NCBI GenBank assembly: GCA_031264895.1
Contig: JAISDI010000260.1
Span: 1 to 5,707, forward strand
DNA length: 5,707 nt
Reading direction: 5' to 3'
Origin: Endomicrobium sp.
GTDB lineage: Bacteria; Elusimicrobiota; Endomicrobiia; Endomicrobiales; Endomicrobiaceae
Position 1 is the stretch's first letter. Each line of letters begins with the position of its first letter. Both the position numbers and the translations under genes were made by a program. This document shows, one piece after another, positions 1 through 5,707 of the stretch. A model generated the notes under the pieces. It was not told the DNA's origin. It made no database searches and worked only from the letters and a program-made list of their open reading frames with translations.

Positions 1-3000
1 TATGATGTCGGTCTTTACTCCCGTCTCTTGTCCGTCAATTATTTCCCAGCGCGTAACATTGCCGTAATATACTTCGGTTCTTGTCCTTGAAGAATATATT
101 TTGTCTGTTTCCCAATCGATTTCCGATAAAGGCTTGTAATTAAGCCCGTCGGTTGAATATACAGTTTCGTTTATCTGCTCTACGGTGGTTTTTTCTTCTT
201 TGGAAACAAGAATGCCTTTCGGATCATATACTTCTTCCGTTACGCCGGAAAGAATATAATAATTTTCCACTTTTTCATTGTTATTTTTAGATCCTTTCGG
301 GAAAGTTACATATTTTGCCAATGAGCTATCCAAACCGACTTTATCAATGTCGTCCTTAGAAAATAGATTATATACGGATCCGCCGTTTAATACTCTCGTA
401 TCGCCTCTTTCCCAAGCGGACGGGTTTTCAAAAGGCGTTTGAGTCGAGCCTTTGGAAGTATATGTAACTTGCTTATAATTTACGGGAGAATAACGCAGCA
501 TTTTATTGCTTTTATTATCCCAAATTATATTTTCTAACCTTCCTTCAAACGTTATAAAAGATACACGCTGACCGGCTTTGTTTATAACTTCTGAAAAACT
601 GTCGCCGCTAACTTCAAAACATGTGGGAAGAATAAATTTGCCGTTATGGCTATTTACTGAGATATCAGAATTGGCAGCATGAATATCTTCCGAAGTTCTT
701 TCGCCGTTTATTCCGATAGTTTCTACGATCCTCCTAAATTCGCCTGTTTTGGAATTTAAAATTATAAACGAGTCTATGGAAGCGGAGCCGTTTAAAGAAT
801 GAGAGATCGTAATTTGCTGAATTGCCGAGCGGCTGTATTGTGCGGGAACATATACAGGATAATCATCTGTTCCTCCGGAAGAAACATAGTATGAATCTTT
901 AGTTTGCGTCTTTTTTGATAAAGATATTTGTATCTCGCTGCCGCTCATATTTACAGCGATAACATCCGTACTGTCTCCGGTATATCTTAACTCTTTATAT
1001 TCTATATAAGCCGTGTCTTCCGTTGTTCTTGACGAAAAATATCTTCCGCTTCCGATATCTATGACCGCAATCGTATTTCTCCACCAATTCCATAAAGAGC
1101 CGTCGTCAAACTCAAGCAAGAGTATATTCTTGAGTTCAATATCTCCAAATTTTCCGTCTATATTGTAGTTGGCAAGCATTTCGGCTTTCTTTGCGCCCAA
1201 TGTAGAAGCCAAATCGCTATTTATAGAGGAGTACAGTGAAGGCAAGGCTAATTGAATTCCAACTCCTTTAGAATCAATCGCAAACAAACTCTGCACAACT
1301 CCGTTTTTATCGACATAAGCGCTGCCGCTGTTTGTGCTAAAAGAGCCGGAAAGAGAACCGTCGGCATTATATTGCTGAACGGAAGCTCTTACTACTTTGC
1401 CGTTCCCATTTTTATAAGCAGCCATGTAATAATTAATAATCTCTTTAAAAGCGGCAGCATTCTTGACCTGTCCGGTTTTGTCATCAAAACCAAGCTTAAT
1501 AGAAGGCATTGACCGAACATTGACTTCATATATGGAGTTAGACAAAAGAGCGCTGCTGTTTACATCATATATTGTCTGATAATTAATCACTTTATTAATA
1601 TTGCCAAATTCATCTTTACCTAGGCAATTGATGATGGAATATTTATATCCGCCTTCATTATAGACATTGATCGTAATGAAAGCTTTACCGTTACTTGTAG
1701 AACCAAGCGACAGGCTTCCGGTAAACGTTCCCATTGCGTAATTGTACAGATTTTGCAATATTTGCATTCCAGTTCTGGCATGCAACCCTACATAAGACGT
1801 TAACTGTTGTTCGAAAGAACTTTTTCCGGAATATAAATCTTGCAGAGAATTAAAACTTTTTTCGGTAAGAATAGTTGAAGTGCTAAAAGAATTTTGCTTT
1901 GTATTTATTTCCACAACAGTTATAGCGCCGGTTTTCCCATCGATCCTATATTCCGTCACTTTTACATTTTCGCTCTTTGGGCTTCCTTCAACGGTCGTAA
2001 CTTTACCGCTTTCGCCTCTTACGCGCATATTAATATTGTTTTCGCTTATATAATGTTTTTTGCCGTTGACATATATTTCTATATTATTGTTGCCTATCGG
2101 TTGTTCGTATTTATTTTGCATATCCCCGATTATTATGCTGCTTACATATCCCTTGGAATCATAAACGTCGACAATATGCTGTCCCTGTTTAAGCATTCCC
2201 GACATCAAGCTGTTCGCAATTTTATTATTGCTCCTATTTGCAACAACGGCGTCTATTTCGCTTATCGGATAAGTATGAACGGCTTCGCCTTCGATAATCG
2301 TGACTTTTGCCCCATAACTTACGCGTATGCCGCCATTGCGCCAATCAAAAGACCATTGGGGAGCGTAATTTACTTTAATATCAGTTACATTGATACCGGC
2401 GTCAAGAAATCTTCTCTTGAGGTCATTTTCAGTTTCAACGCCCGCCTTGCTTGTTACCATCATTTTTTCTTTATTCGATTCCACAAGCGCGTCAAACGAC
2501 TTCATTTCGCCGCCTTCTTTTTTGCTGCCAAAAGTATTCAGCAAACCGGCGGTTTTCTTATCCTGCGCATATATATGACCTTTTACATACGCTTCCAATT
2601 CATCAAAACCGGCGGCGTCCGCAGTGAAAGTTTTATTAGAGTCTTTGACGTGTACCGTTTTATTTTCTATATCGACGGCATGCAATTCGCCGTTTACGTC
2701 AACATAAAAATATTCGTAACCGGCTACAGTCGGAGTTATCATAGGAGAAAGCCATTCCAGCCTCGGGACTTGTACAAGCGGTATTCCATTCGATTCTTTT
2801 ACATCATATGACTTCCCGTCTATTTGAAATTTTGCATCTTTGTAATTGGCATCCGACAATGTCCCGTCGGATTTAACATTGTATTTTACTCCGGTAAAAT
2901 TGCCTGCGTTCCCGACAACAACGGCATTTTTAAATGTATGGCTTATTTCGCCGCCGATGACATTTACTCCGGTATTTTCGTCTTTTTTACTTCCAAAAAT

Positions 3001-5707
3001 AGTTTCTTCTATTCCGCTTATATATTTTGATCCGTCTTGTCTTGTTGTTCCTGCCAGATTTTTTTCAGTCTTTTCCGTAACAAAACCGTATTGATTTAAG
3101 TTGTATGTTATTCTGGAGCTTCCCGGTTTGTCGAGGTTTCCGCCGGAAACAACGGCATCCTCGCCATACGAAGCCCACTGCGCATTTCCGTCAGCGCCGA
3201 TAGCCTTAATTACAACGGCGCCGCTGTCTACATGCCCTGAAGGCAATTTGTAAAAACCGAATATATCGCTGCCTTCCAGAAAAACATTGCCGACTGTTTG
3301 GAAAACAGTTTTATAGTTCAACAAATTTTGCGCAAGGCTGTTGTTTGACAGATCCAAATTCTCTTCAGAAATCCAAAAAGTCGAGCCTTCTTCTACATAC
3401 CAATCGTCTCCGTCTTTTATGGTTTTTCCAAAAAATAAGCTGTCTTTGCCGTCCCATATTTGAGCTTGCCGCTCATTATTTGTCTGCGCCGATTCGCCTT
3501 CGCCGGACGCTCCGACGGTATTATCCGGTTGTTTTTCTCCCGACATATCTATTTTATTTCTCGCAATATTGACAAGTCCATACCTTCCGACAATAGAAAC
3601 ATTATCACCGGCAGTCGCGCCTGCAATTATTCTAATGCCATGTCCTATAAGATTAAACTTATCGGCATAAACATACTCCGTTTTGCCGGAATTATAGAAC
3701 TTTGCCGTAAGTTCGCCATTTTCCTCGACGGAAATTCTTATGCCGCCGGCAGAAAAAACTACTCCGGCTACATTCATAGCTGAAGTGTTGACAAGAACCG
3801 GAGGAGTGTTGTTAACATATAGAGCATGTTTACGGTAAGCGCCGTTCAATCCAACGCCAAGGGCAAGCTCGTCTCCATTATTAAATATCAAATTGACTTT
3901 GTCTTTTATCTCACTGCCAAAATCTGCGCCTACGCCTTTAGGAAGATCAAAGTTATCTCTTACTAACGGATTTTCATCATTCCAGAAAAGTCCGAGCTGC
4001 CCTTCTCCTGACCCGCTTAGACCGATTTGTAATTTATTTCCTTTTTCAAGATGTAGGTTTACGCCATACATTTCGGATGTCGCGTTATTGGCTTTATCGG
4101 CGTCTGTAATGACAACATCTATGTTTCTTCCTTTATTTGAAACATAGCTCACTAAAGCCTGAGCGTAAGTGGCTGGTATATCGCCTTTGAATTTTCCGCT
4201 AAGATCAAGCTCATAGCTGAAGCCTTCGAAAAGCTTTATATTGTCTTTAATATTTTGTGAGGCGGAATTGGGGTTTAAATATTCAAATGACGCTTCATTT
4301 TTTTCAAACGTCCCATTACGGTATTCGCCTGCCTTCCATTGGCTGTCGACCATTGTATAATTCTCTGTCGTTTTGACCAGATTATCGTTTGAAAGAAGCA
4401 CGGAACTGCTTAAAGCGACGGCGCCTTCGCCGACAACGACAAGCGACAATCCTCTTATCGATATATCGCCTATTACATCCATATTGCCAAACGCGTCTGT
4501 GATTATTGCAGCTCTTGTGTCTCCTGCGTCTTGACGGCTTTCTCCGCCTTTTGCTCCGGGAGCCGCCGCATCAAAATGAGCGCCTTTGTTTTCGGTTGTG
4601 GCTTTTCCCTTCAAAACCGGTGAAACAGCTAATCCTTCATCATCTATTTCAAACCTAAATTCCGCTTTCAGATCCTGATAGCTGTCTATGCTTTTGACGT
4701 AATGACGATAAGTTCCGGTTATCTTTCCTTCTGTTTCTTTACCGTTAACATCAAAACAAACCCACTTATCGCCATTCTTCTTGTATGTTAAATTTATATC
4801 TCCGGAAAAATGTACTTGATCCGACGTTGACGGATCCGTATAATAGCCATTGGGTTTTGTGCTGTTAAGATTGACTTCAAAAGCTCCTTTCTCATTATAG
4901 GCTGTAATCGATGTTACGTCGCCGTTGATCTTGGTTACGACGGCAAGAATATCATCGATAGCATAAAAAGCGGGTTTTCCATTCTCATAACGTATTATTA
5001 AATCCGATCCGGAAAGTTTACCTTGTATTATATCGTTATTAGAACTTATCTTATACTTAGCTAAATTGCCGTCGAAATCAAATTGTCCGCCGTATACGCC
5101 TATCATACCGGTAAAAGAATTATTCGTTTTATCCAATGCAAAATTAGTAAGCGAATAATACATTTTTGAATATACATCGCTCTTTTTAAATTCGGCAAGC
5201 TGTTGAGAGAAAGACTTTGTATTTAATAAAGGATTGGCTTTCAGAAACTCCTCAAAAACATCTTTATTACCGGCGCCTTGTTGAAAAATATAATCTATAT
5301 TAATTTTTTTAATTATCCCATCGGTAAAAGCTCCGGTAAAAGCGTCGTAGTACATTCCTACGGATCCGGTAAAATTTCCATCGTAGTCAGTCCCTCTTAT
5401 TTCCATTAAACCCGTATAATATGCGCCTTCATTACCGTTGAGTTCGGCAGCCAATTTTACGCCCGCATTCTCAAAGCTGACAGTTAAAGAATCATATCTC
5501 CCCCCAGCATTATAACCGGCTAATCCTGTCACATTGTAAAAAACAAAACCGTCTTCAGTCTCGTTAAGTCCATATGAATAAGAAAATCCTTTAGTTATTT
5601 GTTGGATATTGCCTATCGCAGTACTTACCCAGTTGCCTTTTACATAATGGTCTTCTCCAAAAAGGAATTTTCCGTCTTTGTCATAAGTTTTTGCAAAAGA
5701 ATTAAAG
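1..5707 (-). CDS. Internal part of a giant repetitive, probably extracellular protein (both ends outside window)
   Basis: One reading frame stays open across the entire window: 1,902 full codons, beginning F-N-S-F-A-K-T-Y-D-K and ending G-V-K-T-D-I-I, with no start or stop in view. I recognise no enzyme domain or catalytic motif, so no function is assigned. The sequence shows a beta-rich, Asn/Asp/Gly/Ser/Thr-rich chain with many X-D-G-X or N-G turns, scattered [FYL]-[ST]-G strand starts and diverged repeat modules, annotated separately. Only three cysteines are present (residues 317, 1361 and 1696), and no transmembrane helix or sorting motif is visible. The signal peptide and any anchor would lie outside the window. 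Low cysteine content, extreme length and repeat architecture are typical of bacterial surface adhesins and envelope proteins, so that role is inferred. A pseudogene is unlikely because the frame is intact over 5.7 kb. Coding status is near certain; the functional guess is weak. Confidence 0.95.
301..414 (-). repeat. Possible W-module, copy 4, diverged (residues 1765-1802)
   Basis: The segment begins W-E-R-G-D at Trp1765, then has G-G-S-V-Y-N-L-F-S-K-D-D-I-D and D-S-S-L-A-K-Y-V-T-F. It can be aligned with copy 3, where G-S-T-F-W-I-S-E-E-N-L-D is followed by N-S-L-A-Q-N-L. Shared features are G-S-[VT]-[YF], S-[KE]-[DE]-[DN]-[IL]-D and S-L-A. The Q-N core is lost and the downstream sequence differs, being more charged and carrying more Trp and Tyr. 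It may be a degenerate copy or a chance resemblance. Confidence 0.35.
1705..1827 (-). repeat. Helix-plus-FTG unit, copy B (residues 1294-1334)
   Basis: The unit begins G-K-S-S-F-E-Q-Q-L-T-S-Y-V, continues G-M-Q-I-L-Q-N-L-Y-N-Y-A-M, and closes G-T-F-T-G-S-L-S-L. It aligns over about 40 residues with copy A at residues 162-202, about 1,130 residues earlier. The shared order is S-F-x-Q-Q-L, an aromatic, M, L-x-N-[YF]-A-[ML], then F-T-G and a strand, with a small length difference before F-T-G. After it the protein continues as strands with Gly/Asn turns. Confidence 0.65.
2506..2640 (-). repeat. FD-x-L helix and FGSKK segment (about residues 1023-1067)
   Basis: The segment contains T-F-T-A-D-A-A-G-F-D-E-L-E-A-Y-V-K-G-H, followed by T-A-G-L-L-N-T-F-G-S-K-K-E-G-G. 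The helix start F-D-E-L-E-A-Y resembles F-N-S-L-Q-D-L-Y before helix-plus-FTG copy B, and S-F-D-A-L-V-E lies just downstream. F-G-S-K-K also occurs earlier in the protein, encoded at 2983-2997 within E-T-I-F-G-S-K-K-D-E-N-T-G. These are short matches and could be coincidence or remnants of an old duplication. Confidence 0.35.
3262..3456 (-). repeat. W-module, copy 3 (residues 751-815)
   Basis: This is the most complete copy. It starts W-D-G-K-D-S-L-F-F-G-K, has D-G-D-D-W-Y-V around Trp769, then G-S-T-F-W-I-S-E-E-N-L-D, then N-N-S-L-A-Q-N-L-L-N-Y-K, and ends with strands V-F-L-E-G-S-D-I. The beginning matches copy 1, the middle matches copy 2, and the S-T-x-x-I-S-E segment resembles residues near 1280 and the weak copy 4. 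The segment N-S-L-A-Q-N-L-L-N-Y-K also resembles the S-F-S-Q-Q-L-A-E-F-K-K helix of the helix-plus-FTG unit. The two repeat types may therefore be parts of one larger ancestral domain. Confidence 0.6.
3457..3546 (-). other. Flexible acidic/polar linker (residues 721-750)
   Basis: This is a polar, turn-rich stretch containing S-G-E-K-Q-P-D-N-T-V-G-A-S-G-E-G-E-S and then T-N-N-E-R-Q-A-Q. It has almost no hydrophobic residues and is likely disordered. It directly joins the beta segment at 682-720 to W-module copy 3, and so marks a domain boundary. Confidence 0.65.
3547..3663 (-). repeat. Beta segment, copy 2 (residues 682-720), upstream of W-module 3
   Basis: The segment reads D-K-F-N-L-I-G-H-G-I-R-I-I-A-G, then N-V-S-I-V-G-R-Y-G-L-V-N-I. 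Short alternating strands separated by glycines resemble residues 409-444 in pattern: hydrophobic pairs, G, two to three hydrophobics, G, then V-[SA]-[IL]. Both segments lie at the same place relative to a W-module. Sequence identity is low, so the relationship rests on pattern and position. Confidence 0.4.
4192..4353 (-). repeat. W-module, copy 2 (residues 452-505)
   Basis: The module starts M-V-D-S-Q-W with Trp457, then has N-G-T-F, then N-S-A-S-Q-N-I-K-D-N-I-K, and closes G-F-S-Y-E-L-D-L-S-G. Its middle aligns with copy 3 (N-S-L-A-Q-N-L-L-N-Y-K) through N-S-[AL]-[SA]-Q-N-[IL]. Its end matches copy 1 through N-I-[KQ] and G-F-S-Y. It therefore bridges the other two copies. After it come further strands starting G-K-F-K-G-D-I. 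Confidence 0.6.
4375..4482 (-). repeat. Beta segment, copy 1 (residues 409-444), upstream of W-module 2
   Basis: The segment reads M-D-V-I-G-D-I-S-I-R-G-L-S-L, then V-V-V-G-E-G-A-V-A-L and S-S-S-V-L-L-S-N. Alternating hydrophobic residues with regularly placed glycines suggest strands of a parallel beta-helix, like those of filamentous haemagglutinin-type proteins; that is an inference. It resembles residues 682-720, where a comparable series of short strands also sits shortly before a W-module. The hydrophobic run is interrupted by G-E-G and is not a convincing transmembrane helix. Confidence 0.4.
4513..4605 (-). other. Flexible Ala/Gly/charged linker (residues 368-398)
   Basis: This stretch of about 31 residues lacks the alternating hydrophobic pattern of its surroundings. 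It contains T-T-E-N-K-G, D-A-A-A-P-G-A-K-G-G-E and D-A-G-D-T-R. It precedes the beta segment at residues 409-444 and W-module copy 2. A similar disordered stretch lies just before W-module copy 3, so both probably mark domain boundaries. Confidence 0.55.
5101..5223 (-). repeat. Helix-plus-FTG unit, copy A (residues 162-202)
   Basis: This 41-residue unit begins N-T-K-S-F-S-Q-Q-L-A-E-F, continues through M-Y-Y-S-L-T-N-F-A-L, and closes with S-F-T-G-M-I. It aligns with copy B at residues 1294-1334. Shared features are S-F-x-Q-Q-L, a following aromatic, M, L-x-N-[YF]-A-[LM] and the closing [ST]-F-T-G with a beta strand. The first two thirds look like amphipathic helix and the end like a strand. 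This makes it a diverged internal duplication within the giant gene. Confidence 0.65.
5314..5418 (-). repeat. Tandem YTG/FTG beta-strand cluster (residues 97-131)
   Basis: Three [YF]-T-G motifs occur in close succession at residues 97, 112 and 123, spaced 15 and then 11 residues apart. Each is followed by alternating or short strand-like residues (L-M-E-I-R-G, S-V-G-M-Y-Y, A-F-T-D-G-I), and a D-Y-D-G-N turn separates the first two. The layout looks like consecutive beta hairpins or beta-solenoid rungs. The same strand start recurs singly elsewhere in the protein. The structural reading is an inference from the pattern. Confidence 0.5.
5572..5673 (-). repeat. W-module, copy 1 (residues 12-45)
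   Basis: This is a protein-level repeat. It contains G-K-F-L-F-G at residues 12-17, then K-G-N-W-V around Trp26, then N-I-Q-Q...G-F-S-Y at residues 33-43. The first part resembles copy 3, which has D-S-L-F-F-G followed by D-G-D-D-W-Y-V. The last part resembles copy 2, which has D-N-I-K-L-F-E-G-F-S-Y. It is shorter than copies 2 and 3 because the N-S-x-x-Q-N segment is missing or strongly diverged. The pattern suggests the start of a repeated domain; its function is unknown. Confidence 0.5.

Noticed and set aside
1111..1134. Nested inverted repeat CTCAAG...CTTGAG with inner CAAGA...TCTTG
   Set aside because: The stems are only 5-6 bp, alternative to each other, and inside the coding frame. 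No regulatory context is visible.
1894..2811. A 305-codon open frame on the + strand
   Set aside because: It is codon-for-codon antisense to the giant minus-strand gene. It stays open only because the real gene uses no TTA, CTA or TCA codons there. Its translation is Phe/Tyr/Ile-rich with no domain signature, as expected of a shadow.
3293..3309. Perfect 7-bp inverted repeat ACTGTTT-GGA-AAACAGT
   Set aside because: It lies inside the coding frame, in W-module copy 3, with a three-base loop and no U-tract following it on the coding strand. A terminator there would cut an intact gene, and a repeat this short is expected by chance.
1252..4147. Other short + strand open frames of 62-107 codons (for example 1252-1512, 3460-3783, 3893-4147)
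   Set aside because: All lie opposite the continuous minus-strand coding frame. None gives a recognisable protein or has a promoter context.
4375..4450. Hydrophobic run (L-S-L-V-V-V-G-E-G-A-V-A-L-S-S-S-V-L-L) as a possible transmembrane helix
   Set aside because: It is interrupted by G-E-G and serines and shows strand-like alternation, so a beta segment fits better.
1..5707. RHS/YD-type repeats, suggested by segments such as Y-D-K-D-G-K-F, Y-D-S-K-G-Y-V and Y-D-P-K-G-I-L
   Set aside because: The segments are isolated, not in tandem at the usual 20-residue spacing, and lack the rest of the YD-repeat consensus. They are better read as ordinary beta-turns.

Overview
The whole window lies inside one very large protein-coding gene on the minus strand. 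I checked the first 1,500 bases triplet by triplet and read the rest by translation. I found no stop codon in the frame whose codons begin at positions 1, 4, 7... on the + strand. The frame is the same at both ends, which argues against an internal frameshift. It gives 1,902 consecutive codons (N-terminal side at 5706, C-terminal side at 1), with neither the true start nor the true stop in the window. Residue numbers below count from 5706 downward.

The product is hydrophilic and rich in Asn, Asp, Gly, Ser, Thr, Lys and Tyr. It has only three cysteines and no transmembrane segment that I can see. Its architecture is repetitive and beta-rich: short alternating strands joined by D-G / N-G turns, scattered [F/Y/L]-[T/S]-G strand starts, two flexible linkers, and several diverged copies of longer modules. 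I recognise no catalytic domain and no named family. The overall look is that of a giant secreted or cell-surface repeat protein, perhaps an adhesin or envelope protein.

Layout in protein order (right to left in the window): a first W-module (residues 12-45); a tandem YTG/FTG strand cluster (97-131); a helix-plus-FTG unit, copy A (162-202); a flexible linker (368-398); a beta segment and second W-module (409-505); a related beta segment, second linker and third W-module (682-815); a middle section with FGSKK and FD-x-L motifs (about 900-1070); helix-plus-FTG unit, copy B (1294-1334); and a C-terminal part with a weak fourth W-module (1765-1802) and a charged, Trp/Tyr-containing tail running off the window.

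The GC content is moderate (roughly 40-45% judged by eye on a few lines). ATA for Ile and AGA/AGG for Arg are common, as are GGC and GCC. This suggests a bacterium outside the well-studied enteric groups. Giant low-cysteine repeat proteins of this style are known from Omnitrophota and Elusimicrobiota, among others, but this taxonomic hint is weak. There is no second gene, RNA gene, mobile element, CRISPR array, promoter or terminator that I can support.
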